A stretch of DNA of 64,000 bases from Lachnospiraceae bacterium (GTDB lineage Bacteria; Bacillota; Clostridia; Lachnospirales; Lachnospiraceae). The stretch covers positions 1 through 64,000 of the forward strand of contig JAILAF010000109.1 of assembly GCA_024681775.1 (NCBI GenBank), given 5' to 3'. The notes beneath the pieces are model-generated. The model was not told the origin of the DNA and did not search any database. It worked only from the letters and a program-made list of their open reading frames with translations. Positions 28,580-39,272 of this stretch are shown here, in pieces (the first letter of the stretch is position 1; each line of letters starts with the position of its first letter). The translations under genes and the position numbers were made by a program.

Positions 28580-29239
28580 TCAAATCCCCCCGGCGAGGAT
28601 ATTCGCCACATCCGCGGGCTGCTCCGCAAATACCGTAGCGCCCTGCGCCTCCAGAAAGTCCCGGTCCCGGAATCCCCAGAGAGCAACGATGCAGGGGAGC
28701 CCGGCATTCTCCGCCGTCTGCAGATCCACCTCGGAATCTCCGACATAAACGGACTCCTCCGGGGCGGCCCCCAGCTCCTCCATGGCGATCCGTACCATAT
28801 CCGGAGCGGGCTTGCGCGCTACGCCGGGGCGCTCGCCGATGGCCACATCCACGTACTCTGCGAAAAAGCGCTCGTTTAATTCCTTCACGGCAGGGTCGAT
28901 CTTGTTGGAGACAATGGCGCAGCGATACCCCCGCTCCTTCAGCGTCTTCATCAGGGGCAGGATGCCGTCGTAGGGGCCGGTCTTGTCCAGGCAGTGGGCG
29001 GTATAGTACTCCCGAAAGACGGGGAGCATGGCATCGATGGTGCTCTCCGGCGTCCCTTCCGGCACGGCGCAGGTAATGGCGACGCGGATGCCGCTGCCGA
29101 AAAATCTGCGGTACTCTTCCAGGGTCCGCAGGGGCATGCCAAAGCGCTCCAGCACGTAGTTTACGGCATCCGTCAGATCCTCCAGAGTGTTCAGGACAGT
29201 GCCGTCCATATCAAAGATCACTGTGTTTTTTTCACGCAT
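28580..29239 (-). CDS. HAD-family hydrolase (phosphoglycolate phosphatase-like)
   Basis: 219 aa; VIFDMDGTVLNTLEDL, AIVSNKID, VYVGDSEVDLQTAENAG. Confidence 0.9.
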   Translation of the reverse strand: MREKNTVIFDMDGTVLNTLEDLTDAVNYVLERFGMPLRTLEEYRRFFGSGIRVAITCAVPEGTPESTIDAMLPVFREYYTAHCLDKTGPYDGILPLMKTLKERGYRCAIVSNKIDPAVKELNERFFAEYVDVAIGERPGVARKPAPDMVRIAMEELGAAPEESVYVGDSEVDLQTAENAGLPCIVALWGFRDRDFLEAQGATVFAEQPADVANILAGGI

Positions 29240-29521
29240 AATTCAAATCCCGTCTCTTCCACACATAGCTATCCTCAGGCCGGATATCGTCCAACCATAC
29301 AAAAAATACCATTTTCTGCAGGTTTTCGCAATGAAGGAAACCGATCCGGCACCCCCGTATGAAAGTCTTCACAAACTTACTGCCGTTTTTATCAAATTGT
29401 TTGACTATTTATAAATTTTTCATTGTATTTTTAGCCAAAAAACGCGCATAATATTAGATGCACGTTGTCTTTTTCAACCCTTTATCCATTTAGTATTCTG
29501 AAACAGAAATGGGGGATCACT

Positions 29522-31453
29522 ATGAGTCTAGTTCATACCAACGAGAAATGTATCGGATGTAACCGCTGTATCCGCTCCTGCAGCTGCATGGGTGCTAACA
29601 TTGCCGTAGAAAAAGAGCGCGGCAATGTCATCGAGGTGGATCCGAAGAAGTGTATCGCCTGCGGCGCGTGCATCGATGCCTGCGAGCACGGTGCCAGGGA
29701 GTACGATGACGACGTGGATCGTTTCTTCGCCGATCTGAAAAAGGGAACGAAGATCTCCGTCCTGATCGCACCCGCATTTCTGGCAAACTATCCCAACGAG
29801 TATGAGAAATTCCTGGGCATGCTGAAGAAGCTGGGCGTGAACCGCTTTGTCAGCGTCTCCTTCGGCGCGGACATCACCACCTGGGGCTATATCAAGTACA
29901 TCACCGAGCACAATTTCTACGGCGGCATTTCCCAACCCTGCCCTGCAGTGGTGGGCTATATCGAGCGCTACCTGCCCGAGGTCCTGCCGAAGCTGATGCC
30001 GGTCCACAGCCCCATGATGTGCACCGCTGTCTATATGAAGAAATACATGGGCATCAGCGACAAGCTGGCCTTCATCAGCCCCTGCATCGCGAAGAAAAAC
30101 GAGATCGACGATCCCAACTGCGGCGGCTATATCTCCTACAACCTGACTTTCTCCAAGCTGGCAGCCTACCTGCGGGCCAATCCCGTCAGCGGCGCTACGC
30201 CTTTCAAGGATGAGATCGAGTACGGCCTGGGTTCCATCTATCCCATGCCCGGCGGTCTGAAGGAAAATGTGTACTGGCTCCTGGGTGAGGACGCCCTGGT
30301 CCGCCAGATGGAGGGCGAGAGGCATATGTACGAGTACCTCCAGCGGAACAAGGACCGCATCAAGGGTGGGAAGACCAATTACCTCTTCATCGACGCCCTG
30401 AACTGTTCCGGCGGATGCCTCTACGGCACCGGCGTGGACAACCGCAAGACCATGAACGAGGATGTGTTCATGGCCATCCAGAAGATCAAGATCGACAGCA
30501 AAAACGCGTCGAAGAAATCCGCATGGGGCAGAAATCTCACCCCCGAGAAGCGTCTGGCTGCGCTGAACAAACAGTTCGCAAACCTGCGGCTGGAGGATTT
30601 CATCCGCCATTACACGGACCGCAGCAAGGATTGCGCCTACAAGATGCCCACGGAGGCAGAGATCGACGCCATCTTCAAGAAGATGCACAAAACAGATCCC
30701 GAGAAACGCAGCATCGACTGCGGATGCTGCGGATACGAGAGCTGCCGCGAGATGGCCATCGCCATCCACAACGGATTCAGCCATCGCCGGAACTGCGTGC
30801 ACTACATCAAGGACAGAGCATACGAAGAGAAGGACAAGGCTATGGCTCTGGCGGATGAGGTCAGCTCCGTACAGGAGGAAATGAACCGGACAAAGGCCTC
30901 CGTTTCCGTAGAGATCAACGAAAGCTTCGAAAAGCTTCTGGATTCCATCACTCAGATCAAAAAGGTCAGCGACGAAAACGCGAAGCAGACCGACAATATC
31001 TCCGCGTCCATGTCGGATGTGGATGAGTTCGTCAAGAACCTGAAGGACGTCATCGATGTCATCGAAAAATACCTGGAGAAGCTGGGCGCCAACAATGCAG
31101 ACGTCATCGCCATTTCCGAACAGACGAACCTGCTGGCACTGAACGCTTCCATCGAGGCAGCCAGAGCGGGCGAGGCCGGCAGAGGATTTGCCGTGGTGGC
31201 TGACGAGATCAAGACCCTGGCGGAGAACTCCAAGAGTACCGCCGACGACAGCAACAAGAACAACAACGACATCAAGGACACCATCGGCAAGCTTATCATA
31301 GAAGCCGAGAAGCTCTCCGAGATCGTGGAAAGCGTCAACAAGGCCGCACAGGATCTGGTGACCTCCTCCGAGAAGACCGGAGAATCCATCGGAACCATGG
31401 AAGCGCTCACCGAAAATGTGGAAAATGCACTGAAACAGGTGCTGGAATCCTAA
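29522..31453 (+). CDS. Cytosolic [FeFe]-hydrogenase-like / methyl-accepting chemotaxis fusion
   Basis: Two 4Fe-4S motifs ([22 protein letters not shown]), H-cluster-like Cys motifs ([23 protein letters not shown]), CGCCGYESC, then MCP tip [30 protein letters not shown]; no TM. Confidence 0.88.
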   Translation: MSLVHTNEKCIGCNRCIRSCSCMGANIAVEKERGNVIEVDPKKCIACGACIDACEHGAREYDDDVDRFFADLKKGTKISVLIAPAFLANYPNEYEKFLGMLKKLGVNRFVSVSFGADITTWGYIKYITEHNFYGGISQPCPAVVGYIERYLPEVLPKLMPVHSPMMCTAVYMKKYMGISDKLAFISPCIAKKNEIDDPNCGGYISYNLTFSKLAAYLRANPVSGATPFKDEIEYGLGSIYPMPGGLKENVYWLLGEDALVRQMEGERHMYEYLQRNKDRIKGGKTNYLFIDALNCSGGCLYGTGVDNRKTMNEDVFMAIQKIKIDSKNASKKSAWGRNLTPEKRLAALNKQFANLRLEDFIRHYTDRSKDCAYKMPTEAEIDAIFKKMHKTDPEKRSIDCGCCGYESCREMAIAIHNGFSHRRNCVHYIKDRAYEEKDKAMALADEVSSVQEEMNRTKASVSVEINESFEKLLDSITQIKKVSDENAKQTDNISASMSDVDEFVKNLKDVIDVIEKYLEKLGANNADVIAISEQTNLLALNASIEAARAGEAGRGFAVVADEIKTLAENSKSTADDSNKNNNDIKDTIGKLIIEAEKLSEIVESVNKAAQDLVTSSEKTGESIGTMEALTENVENALKQVLES

Positions 31454-31506
31454 ATGTATCGAAAGGAGGCCGGATCCCGGGAGATCGATCCCCCGGAAGG
31501 GCAAAA

Positions 31507-32466
31507 ATGAAGAAAAGAATTACCAAAGTCATTGCGTTACTGGCGGCGCTGATGCTGCTTGCAGGGTGCGGCAGCGCACCTGCGGACAATACCGACATCC
31601 GTGTCGGTTCTCTGAAAGGGCCCACGTCCATCGGCATCATTCAGATGATCCACAATGCGGAGGGCAGCCGCTATCAATTCACCATGGAGACCCAGGCAGA
31701 TGTGCTCCTGGCTTCCGTGGTCGCCGGGGATCTGGACATCGCCCTGGTTCCTGCCAATGTGGCATCGGTGCTCTATAACAAAACAAGCGGCGGCGTCTCC
31801 GTCATCGACATCAACACGCTGGGCGTGCTGTACATGGTCAGCGGGGACAGCTCCATCAAGCTCATCTCCGATCTGGCAGGACGCACGGTCTATACCACCG
31901 GCGCAGGCACCACCCCGGAGTACGTACTGCGGTATCTGCTGGATCAGTACGGACTCTCTGACCGGGTAGACATCGAGTTCAAATCCGAAGCAGCGGAAGT
32001 GGCAGCGGTCCTGGCCCAGGATCCCGGCGCGGTAGGTCTCCTGCCCCAGCCTTTTGTCACTGCTGCCATGGCGCAGAACGACGCCCTTTCCATCGTGCTG
32101 GATATGACAGCCGAGTGGAACGCACTGAACAACGGATCCCAGCTCGTGACCGGTGTTACCGTCGTACGCAGCGACTTCCTGAAGGAGCACCCCACAGCTG
32201 TAGCCGCCTTTCTGAAGGATCACGCCGCATCCGCGGAATTCGTGAACAGCGATACGGAGACCGCATCCGAGTATGTGGCGGAGGCCGGCATCATCGAGAA
32301 GGCCCCCGTGGCCAAGAAAGCCATCCCTTACTGCAACATCGTATGCATCTCCGGCTCCGAGATGAAGAGCGCCCTCTCCGGCTATCTTCAGGCACTCTAC
32401 GATCAGGATCCGAAATCCGTGGGCGGGAGCCTTCCTGCCGATGATTTCTACGCAGATGTGAAATGA
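31507..32466 (+). CDS. ABC transporter substrate-binding lipoprotein (NMT1/SsuA-like)
   Basis: LLAGCGSAPAD lipobox; IRVGSLKGPTSIG..GDLDIALVPANVASVLYNK..DLAGRTVYTTGAGTTPEYVLRYLL. Confidence 0.85.
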   Translation: MKKRITKVIALLAALMLLAGCGSAPADNTDIRVGSLKGPTSIGIIQMIHNAEGSRYQFTMETQADVLLASVVAGDLDIALVPANVASVLYNKTSGGVSVIDINTLGVLYMVSGDSSIKLISDLAGRTVYTTGAGTTPEYVLRYLLDQYGLSDRVDIEFKSEAAEVAAVLAQDPGAVGLLPQPFVTAAMAQNDALSIVLDMTAEWNALNNGSQLVTGVTVVRSDFLKEHPTAVAAFLKDHAASAEFVNSDTETASEYVAEAGIIEKAPVAKKAIPYCNIVCISGSEMKSALSGYLQALYDQDPKSVGGSLPADDFYADVK

Positions 32467-33908
32467 AGAAAAAACAGATCGTGAAAAAAGCGGTAATCCT
32501 GCTGATCTGGCTGGGCCTTTGGCAGGTTACCGCTTTGTGTGTGAAAAATCCCATCTACTTTGCTTCCCCCGCGGAAGTTGCGGCAGCGCTCTTCGAGAAG
32601 CTCCCCACTGCCGCGTTCCGGGAGTCTGTCATCGGATCCCTCATCCGGATTCTCTATGGCTTTTTGTTCTCCTTTTTCCTAGGGTATCTCAGCGCCTTTG
32701 CCGCCCATAAGCTGACATGGCTCGGAGACTTCCTCTCCCCTTTCATCACTTTTCTGAAATCCGTTCCCATCGCTGCCGTGGTGGTGATCCTGCTGATCTG
32801 GTGGGGACCGCGGTATCTGGTGCTGTGCATCAGCATGATGGTGGTATTTCCCAACATCTATTCCAATATGCGCACCGGCCTTGGCAGCATCGATCCGGGG
32901 CTTCCGGAGCTGGCAAAAGTATACCGGATCCCTCTGAAGGAACGGTTCTTCTGGATCTACCGGCCCGCCTACCTGCCCTATCTCCATTCGGCGGTCTCCG
33001 TCTCCCTGGGGATCTGCTTTAAGTCGGGGATCGCAGCGGAGGTCATCGGCCTGCCGGAGCGCTCCATCGGCGAGCAGCTCTACCGGGACAAGATCTACCT
33101 GAACACGGCGGGGGTCTTTGCCTGGATCATCGTGGTCCTCGCACTGAGCGCCCTGACGGAGCGGGTGATCCTGAAGGGAATGAAGCTGCTGGCGCAAAAG
33201 CCCGCTGCCATTGTGGAGTCTGCCGCAGTCTCGAAGGAGAATACGCAAGGCAGAAGCAGCCGGGAACAAGATCTGCATGAACGCAAAGCGCAGGAAGGCG
33301 CAGGCACTGCCGCAGCATACGAAGAGAAACCGGTGCTGAACGCACAGGGGATCCGGAAATCCTATGACGGAAAAATATTTGTTGACACAGATGTCACTAT
33401 GGAAAGTGGCAGACTCTACTGCCTGAAAGCGCCCTCCGGGTCAGGCAAGACCACGCTCCTGCGGGTTCTGGCAGGCCTCGATGGCCCCGACGAGGGACAT
33501 GTGGATGCGGGACGCATCAGCATGGTATTCCAGGAAAACCGACTCATCGAGCGGGGAAATGTCTTCCGCAACCTCCTCTTTGCAGGATGTGAAGGAGATC
33601 TGCAGGCAGAGCTGGCAGGGCTCCTGCCGGAACGGACCTTCCTGCTGCCCGCATCCTCCCTGAGCGGCGGCGAGAAGCGCAGGCTCTGTATAGCCATGGC
33701 GCTGCTGAGCCCTTCCGACATCGTGATCCTGGACGAGCCCTTCGCGGGACTGGATGAAGCAACGCGGCTGACCACCGCAGAGTGGATCCTGGCCCATTTA
33801 CAGGGCAGAGCCCTTCTCTTTACTACCCACGAGACCGATCCAGAGATCCTTTCCGGCGCCCGGACGGTGGCGCTCTATAAATATGCAAAATTGCCACAAA
33901 ACTCTTGA
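32463..33908 (+). CDS. ABC transporter permease-ATPase fusion (SsuC-SsuB-like)
   Basis: 481 aa; N-terminal BPD_transp-type permease, linker, then Walker A APSGSGKTTLL, signature LSGGEKRRLC, Walker B VILDEPFAGLD; ATGA overlap with the SBP gene. Confidence 0.88.
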   Translation: MKKKQIVKKAVILLIWLGLWQVTALCVKNPIYFASPAEVAAALFEKLPTAAFRESVIGSLIRILYGFLFSFFLGYLSAFAAHKLTWLGDFLSPFITFLKSVPIAAVVVILLIWWGPRYLVLCISMMVVFPNIYSNMRTGLGSIDPGLPELAKVYRIPLKERFFWIYRPAYLPYLHSAVSVSLGICFKSGIAAEVIGLPERSIGEQLYRDKIYLNTAGVFAWIIVVLALSALTERVILKGMKLLAQKPAAIVESAAVSKENTQGRSSREQDLHERKAQEGAGTAAAYEEKPVLNAQGIRKSYDGKIFVDTDVTMESGRLYCLKAPSGSGKTTLLRVLAGLDGPDEGHVDAGRISMVFQENRLIERGNVFRNLLFAGCEGDLQAELAGLLPERTFLLPASSLSGGEKRRLCIAMALLSPSDIVILDEPFAGLDEATRLTTAEWILAHLQGRALLFTTHETDPEILSGARTVALYKYAKLPQNS

Positions 33909-33981
33909 ATTTTTGCGCAATTTTGTCATAATAATTCAATATAAAGTGCTGTTTTCAGCATAAATAAGAGAGGGAAAAATC

Positions 33982-35973
33982 ATGAGAAAGACGATCAAAG
34001 GCAGACTGACGTTTGCGGTGATCCTGATCGTGGTTGCCTTGATGCTGGCGTCCACGGCGATCATCGTGGGAGAATCCGGCAGAAAACTCACCAATGAGCT
34101 GTCGGCAGAGCTCCAGATCAACGCAGACAAGTATGCCAACTCCATCAACAGCTGGATCGAGATGGAGAAGGGAATGAATGCCGCAGGTGCCGCCGCTTTT
34201 GCTGCACTTCCGGAAGGATCCTATGACAGGCCTCACATCCAGAGCATAGTCACCACGGAGGCCCAGGGACATCCCGAATTCTTAAATCTCTACTACGGCA
34301 TGGAGGACAAGCAGCACATCCAGATGGATCCCAACGCTACGGTCCCCGATGGCTATGACCCCACTGCCAGAGGCTGGTACAAGGCAGCGAAGGCAGCCGG
34401 CACCACCATTGTCACCGATCCCTACATGGACGTACTCATCGGTGGTATGTGCATCACCATCGCCACTCCCGTTTACCGGGACGGCGCCCTGGTAGGTGTG
34501 CTGGGTGCGGATTTTACCCTGGATTATATCTCGGACGTCATGAACAGCATCCCCTATGAAGCGGGGGAGTACGGCTTCCTCATCGACGCTTCCGGCAACT
34601 ACATCATGCATGAGAACGCCGCATACCTGCCCGGCGAGGATGAGGCAACTGCCGTATCGGGCGTCATGCCTGCCATCGCGTCCATCGTAAGCGATCCCGG
34701 CAGCAAGATCCTGAAGGTAGCGGATTATGACGGCGAACAAAACTACATGGCAACCTCCGTCATCGAAGGCTGCGGCTGGTCCCTGGGACTGGCACTTCCC
34801 ACCGGTAACGTGATGGGCACCACCTACCGCCTCATCGCCACCGGCGTGCTCATCACCGTCATCGCCATCGCGGCCGTCATCTTTATCATGGCCGGCCTCA
34901 TCAGCAAGGTCCTGGCACCCATGGAGGACATGAAGTCCTTCATCAAGACGAAGGTCATCGGCGAGAACAATGTGAAAAAGTCCGACTCCGAAGTGGAAGA
35001 GATCCGTTATCTGCTGACGGAGCTGGAGAGCCGTGTCATCGATACCATCCACAAGACCAAGGAAGAGTCCCAGCTCATCAAGGACAAGATGACATCCGCG
35101 TCGGATAAGATCAACGATATCGGCGACAGCATTTCCGAGATCAATACCGCCATGAGCCGCACCACCGACGGTATCGAGAGCCAGACCGGCAGCATCGAAA
35201 ACATCGAGCGGATCTGCACCGAGGTCAGCGCAGCCGCCGAGTCCTTCGCAAACGACACGAAGGAAATGAACGAGAGAACGGACGAGATCATCAACCGCGT
35301 GAAGGGCATGGTCCCCGAGATCCTCACCAACAAGAAAAATGCGGTGGATATGACCAACCAGTCCAAGGCAGATCTGGAGGAAGCACTGAAGGGGATCCAG
35401 GTCATCAACCAGATCGTGGACGTGGCAGGCGCCATCCAGAGCATCGCGAGCCAGACGAACCTGCTGGCACTGAACGCATCCATCGAGGCAGCCAGAGCAG
35501 GAGAAGCCGGCAGAGGCTTCGCCGTGGTGGCAGGGGAGATCAACAGCCTCAGTACCACCACCAGCCAGGAGATCGACAAGGTCAACGCCCTGACCAGCGA
35601 AGTGACCGTCAACGTAGAACGCCTCTCCAAGGTCAGCGAGCAGATCATCCGCTTCCTGACGGACAAGGTACTGAAGGACTACGACAATCTGGAGACCCTG
35701 GCCAACAACTACATGGAGGATGCAAATTACTACAGCGAGATCAGCAACGGTCTGGGCACCGGTTCCGAGGAGGTCAGCGATTCCATCGCGGAGATCGGCA
35801 GAGTGCTGGAGCGGATCGGTTCCGCACAGCAGGAGCTGACGGAAGCGGTACACGACATCTCCGGCAATATGCAGAGCATCACCGAGTCCAGCGAGAATGT
35901 CTCCGCGGAAGCGGCGGAAGTGCTGGGCAGCATCTCCAGCCTGCAGGAGACCACGGACAGATTCAACGTGTAA
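33982..35973 (+). CDS. Membrane methyl-accepting chemotaxis protein with dCache-like sensor
   Basis: 663 aa; N-terminal TM, periplasmic Cache-like region ([35 protein letters not shown]), second TM, MCP tip [30 protein letters not shown]. Confidence 0.92.
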   Translation: MRKTIKGRLTFAVILIVVALMLASTAIIVGESGRKLTNELSAELQINADKYANSINSWIEMEKGMNAAGAAAFAALPEGSYDRPHIQSIVTTEAQGHPEFLNLYYGMEDKQHIQMDPNATVPDGYDPTARGWYKAAKAAGTTIVTDPYMDVLIGGMCITIATPVYRDGALVGVLGADFTLDYISDVMNSIPYEAGEYGFLIDASGNYIMHENAAYLPGEDEATAVSGVMPAIASIVSDPGSKILKVADYDGEQNYMATSVIEGCGWSLGLALPTGNVMGTTYRLIATGVLITVIAIAAVIFIMAGLISKVLAPMEDMKSFIKTKVIGENNVKKSDSEVEEIRYLLTELESRVIDTIHKTKEESQLIKDKMTSASDKINDIGDSISEINTAMSRTTDGIESQTGSIENIERICTEVSAAAESFANDTKEMNERTDEIINRVKGMVPEILTNKKNAVDMTNQSKADLEEALKGIQVINQIVDVAGAIQSIASQTNLLALNASIEAARAGEAGRGFAVVAGEINSLSTTTSQEIDKVNALTSEVTVNVERLSKVSEQIIRFLTDKVLKDYDNLETLANNYMEDANYYSEISNGLGTGSEEVSDSIAEIGRVLERIGSAQQELTEAVHDISGNMQSITESSENVSAEAAEVLGSISSLQETTDRFNV

Positions 35974-35994
35974 GAATTGCAGATTTGAGCATAG

Positions 35995-36027
35995 AAAATC
36001 CCCCGCCGTCCGGCGGGGGATTTTTTT
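35995..36027 (+). terminator. Strong intrinsic terminator after the MCP gene
   Basis: AAAATCCCCCGCCG TC CGGCGGGGGATTTTTTT. Confidence 0.92.
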
Positions 36028-36072
36028 GTACCGGACCCGCTCGGATCCGGAGGATATGCAGTTTGCCGCAAG

Positions 36073-36870
36073 TCACGCATTACAGAAATCCAGGACCTTG
36101 TCGTAGAAGTCCTTCGCCTCTTCAAAGAGACCGTGCCCCAGGCCGGAATAGATGTAGAGACGGCTCCCCTCGATGGCTTCGTTCAGGATGTGGGAGGCAT
36201 CGTTTCCCACCGTTTTATCATCGCTGCCTGCGATAATGTAGGTGGGACAGGTGATGCGATCCAGTTCCTCCCTCACATCAAATCCAAGAATGGCCGTGGC
36301 ATTGATGAGGAACCGCTTATAGTTTTTGGGCTTTGTAAACAGGGCGATCAGCGGGAACAATCTCCCGTTCTTTTTCAGATACCGCTCCGAATACATCTTC
36401 TCCGCAGTGTCCACCATCAGGGGGACCTGCTCCCCTTTATTCGCCATTTCCATCCAGCCGGAGACTGCCTCCTGCACCACTTCGTTGGCATTGGGCGCGG
36501 TGACGGCCAGGATCAGCTTCTCCACCGCTTCCGGATGCCGGATGGCCATGCACTGTGCCACCATGCCGCCCTGGGAGACCCCCAGGACGCAGGCCTTTTT
36601 GATCCCCAGGTTTTTCATGGCCAGGATCTGGTCCTCCGCCATGTCCTCCATGGAGTACCCCTCCTGCATGCCGTTCTTGCGGCTGAACATGTAGACAGTG
36701 TAATCCTTCAGATAATGCTTGTAGGGCGCCGACAAAAGCAGCGCCTTCCCTTTGACGGTAGCAAGACCGTCGGACAGTCCGGGCAGAACCACGAGATTCT
36801 TCTTCCCCTTGCCGAAAGCGACGTAGTACATGTCGGTGTCACCGACCGGAACACATCCGTTTTTGTGCAT
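36073..36870 (-). CDS. Alpha/beta hydrolase
   Basis: GVSQGGMVAQ nucleophile elbow; LVVLPGLSDG; GSDDKTVG; GLGHGLFEEA. Confidence 0.88.
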   Translation of the reverse strand: MHKNGCVPVGDTDMYYVAFGKGKKNLVVLPGLSDGLATVKGKALLLSAPYKHYLKDYTVYMFSRKNGMQEGYSMEDMAEDQILAMKNLGIKKACVLGVSQGGMVAQCMAIRHPEAVEKLILAVTAPNANEVVQEAVSGWMEMANKGEQVPLMVDTAEKMYSERYLKKNGRLFPLIALFTKPKNYKRFLINATAILGFDVREELDRITCPTYIIAGSDDKTVGNDASHILNEAIEGSRLYIYSGLGHGLFEEAKDFYDKVLDFCNA

Positions 36871-37017
36871 ATCTTTTCCCCCATAAGAAGCGCACGCCGG
36901 GAACGGTGAAAGTCCCGCCCCCGATTTTTCCTGCACAGATGGACATTCTCAGGAAACTGTCCATCCATCTCCATTGTACGCTTCTTTGCGGGATTTGTCA
37001 TTCTCCGAAGGGAAAGA

Positions 37018-37902
37018 TCAGCCGATCTCCCGCAGCAGATCCAGGAGGGAAGCGTGGGCCAGGGAAAATGCCTCGAAGCCCGTCAGCTTTCTGCCCTCCT
37101 CATAAGTGGGAATCCGATGGCCCTCCCGCTGGAGTCCGCCCAACCCGTCGAACTCGGACAGATGGGGCTCCAGGGAAAGGAATCCCTTGAATCCGGATGC
37201 AAAGAGCCGGGACAGGATCTCCTTTACATTGCCGTCGCCGAAGCCGGCAGGCACCACCTTGCCGCTGCCCTTAAGGGCATCCTTCACATGGATGTAAGCG
37301 ACGAAGTCCTTCAGCAGATCGTAGGCTTCCAGCGTATCCTGACCCACCTGGACGAAATTTGCAAAATCAAATACCGCCTTGAAATGGTCGCCGTAGAAGG
37401 CGTCCATGATCTCCCGGCATTCCTTCGCTCTGTCCCCGTAGATCCCCTTCTCATTCTCGTGAAGCAGCACCACACCGTTTGCCTTCGCATAGTCCGCAAA
37501 GCGGCCCAGACGTTCGAAGACCTCATCGCGGATGGCAGCGCTGCGCTCCTCCTTCACCTCTTCCTCCTTCGGCAGGTAGAAGCTGAACATCCGGATGTTT
37601 TCCGTCTCCATCCTATGTGCGATCTCAACGGCTCTCTTAAAGTCCTCGAAATGGGGTGCGAAGGGATCCTCGATGCCGATCTTTCCCAGGGGCGAGCCCA
37701 GGGATGAGAGCCGGATCCCGGCGTCCTCCAGACGCTGTTTGATCTCCTTTACTTTCGCATCATCGTGGAAGATCAGATTGTTACCGTCCACGCCGCGCAT
37801 CTCGATGTAGCGCACGCCCAGCTTATTACAGCCCTCGATCTGGGCGTCCAGTCTCTGATCGATCTCATCCGCAAATCCCGTGATCAATTCATAGTTTTCC
37901 AT
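37018..37902 (-). CDS. Sugar phosphate isomerase/epimerase (TIM barrel)
   Basis: 294 aa; YIEMRGVDG..FKAVFDFANFVQVGQD..YIHVKDALKGSGKVVPAGFGDGNVKEIL. Confidence 0.88.
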   Translation of the reverse strand: MENYELITGFADEIDQRLDAQIEGCNKLGVRYIEMRGVDGNNLIFHDDAKVKEIKQRLEDAGIRLSSLGSPLGKIGIEDPFAPHFEDFKRAVEIAHRMETENIRMFSFYLPKEEEVKEERSAAIRDEVFERLGRFADYAKANGVVLLHENEKGIYGDRAKECREIMDAFYGDHFKAVFDFANFVQVGQDTLEAYDLLKDFVAYIHVKDALKGSGKVVPAGFGDGNVKEILSRLFASGFKGFLSLEPHLSEFDGLGGLQREGHRIPTYEEGRKLTGFEAFSLAHASLLDLLREIG

Positions 37903-37927
37903 GGCAGTTGTCCTTTCCCTGTAGCGA

Positions 37928-39082
37928 TCAATAGGTTCCCTTCGTGTCAAAAACGATACCCTTGTCATCTTTTGCCTTCGATGACGCTCTGCGCTTATCC
38001 AGTTCCTGCAGGAACAGTTCCTCATCGAAGGGGAGCTCTACGGTGCGGTCCAGCCAGGAGGAGAGATACATCGCATTGGAAAGCATGAGTCCGTTAATCC
38101 CCTCTTCGCCTCCCGCCACCAGGGGCGCACCGTTTAAGATGTGCTCCGTGAAGGCCTTCAGCACGCCGACATGCTGTTCGTTTCGGCCGTCGGTCTCGAT
38201 CTCCAGGTGCTCCATCTCCGGCTTGGCAAAGCCGTTCTGCTCCGTTCTGCAGAATTCCCGTTCGTTTACTTTTAATTTGTCAAAGAACAGCTTACCGTTC
38301 TCACAGACGATCTTCCCCATCTCAAAGGTGAGCTCCAGGCGATTGGTGCCGGGCGCATCTCCGGTGGTGGTGACGAAGACACCGGTGGCACCGTTTCCAA
38401 ACTCCAGATAGGCGGTCACATCGTCCTCCACCTCAATATCGTGCCACTTTGCCTCGTGGCAAAAGGCCCGGACTTTCACAGGCATACCGCAGAGCCACTG
38501 CAGGAGATCCAGCTGATGCGGGCACTGGTTCAGGAGCACGCCGCCGCCCTCACCTGCCCAGGTGGCTTTCCAGCCTGCCGCATCGTAATAACTCTGGGTG
38601 CGATACCAGTCGGTGATGATCCAGTTCACCCGTTTCATGGCGCCCAGCTCGCCGCTTCCGATCATCTCGTGGAGCTTCCGGTAGACACAGTTGGTGCGCT
38701 GATTGAACATGATGGCAAAGGTCTTGTCGCTCCGGGCCGCCACCTCGTTCATTTCTCTCACCTGTTTCGTGTAGACCCCCGCGGGCTTCTCACTGATGAC
38801 ATGGGTGTCATGCTGCAGGGCGTAGATCACATACTCCGGATGCAGATAGTGGGGTGTTGCGATAAGCACTGCGTCACACTCCCCGGCGTCGATGAGATCA
38901 TGTCCGTCCCCGTAGCGCTTTACCTCCGCAGGGAGGTGCTCCTCCGCCCATGAGAGCCGCTCCGGCCGGATGTCCGCCACTGCCGTAAGACGCAGATGGG
39001 GCACCTCTCCCTTTACGATGCTCATGGCATGATTGCTGCCCATGCCGCCGATACCGATGATGCCGAGCTTTACTTCCTTCAT
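37928..39082 (-). CDS. Gfo/Idh/MocA family oxidoreductase
   Basis: 384 aa; LGIIGIGGMGSNHAMSI, ATPHYLHPEYVIYALQHDTHVISEKPAGVYTKQ. Confidence 0.93.
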   Translation of the reverse strand: MKEVKLGIIGIGGMGSNHAMSIVKGEVPHLRLTAVADIRPERLSWAEEHLPAEVKRYGDGHDLIDAGECDAVLIATPHYLHPEYVIYALQHDTHVISEKPAGVYTKQVREMNEVAARSDKTFAIMFNQRTNCVYRKLHEMIGSGELGAMKRVNWIITDWYRTQSYYDAAGWKATWAGEGGGVLLNQCPHQLDLLQWLCGMPVKVRAFCHEAKWHDIEVEDDVTAYLEFGNGATGVFVTTTGDAPGTNRLELTFEMGKIVCENGKLFFDKLKVNEREFCRTEQNGFAKPEMEHLEIETDGRNEQHVGVLKAFTEHILNGAPLVAGGEEGINGLMLSNAMYLSSWLDRTVELPFDEELFLQELDKRRASSKAKDDKGIVFDTKGTY

Positions 39083-39230
39083 ATCTCAATCCTCCTGCTC
39101 TGTGCTGATCCGACAGGTTGTTTCCTGTTATGATCGTATTGTAAATCGGGCAGGGATATTTTGATATATACATATTCAACTATTTTTATGTATTATTCCG
39201 ACTGTCAGGGGCAACCTTCCGGAACGGGAT

Positions 39231-39272
39231 TCAGAGCAGGGACCCTTCAGAGCAGGGACCTCAGAGCAGGGA
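39231..39272. repeat. Three copies of a 12-bp gene-end sequence (TCAGAGCAGGGA)
   Basis: 39231-39242, 39247-39258, 39261-39272; the last encodes the -SLL* end of the preceding minus-strand gene. Confidence 0.9.

Noticed and set aside
29528-31504. 658-aa minus-strand ORF
   Set aside because: Shadow of the hydrogenase-MCP fusion; the sense strand has clear Fe-S and MCP motifs.
34282-35853. 523-aa minus-strand ORF
   Set aside because: Shadow of the MCP gene; repetitive composition mirrors the coiled-coil on the sense strand.
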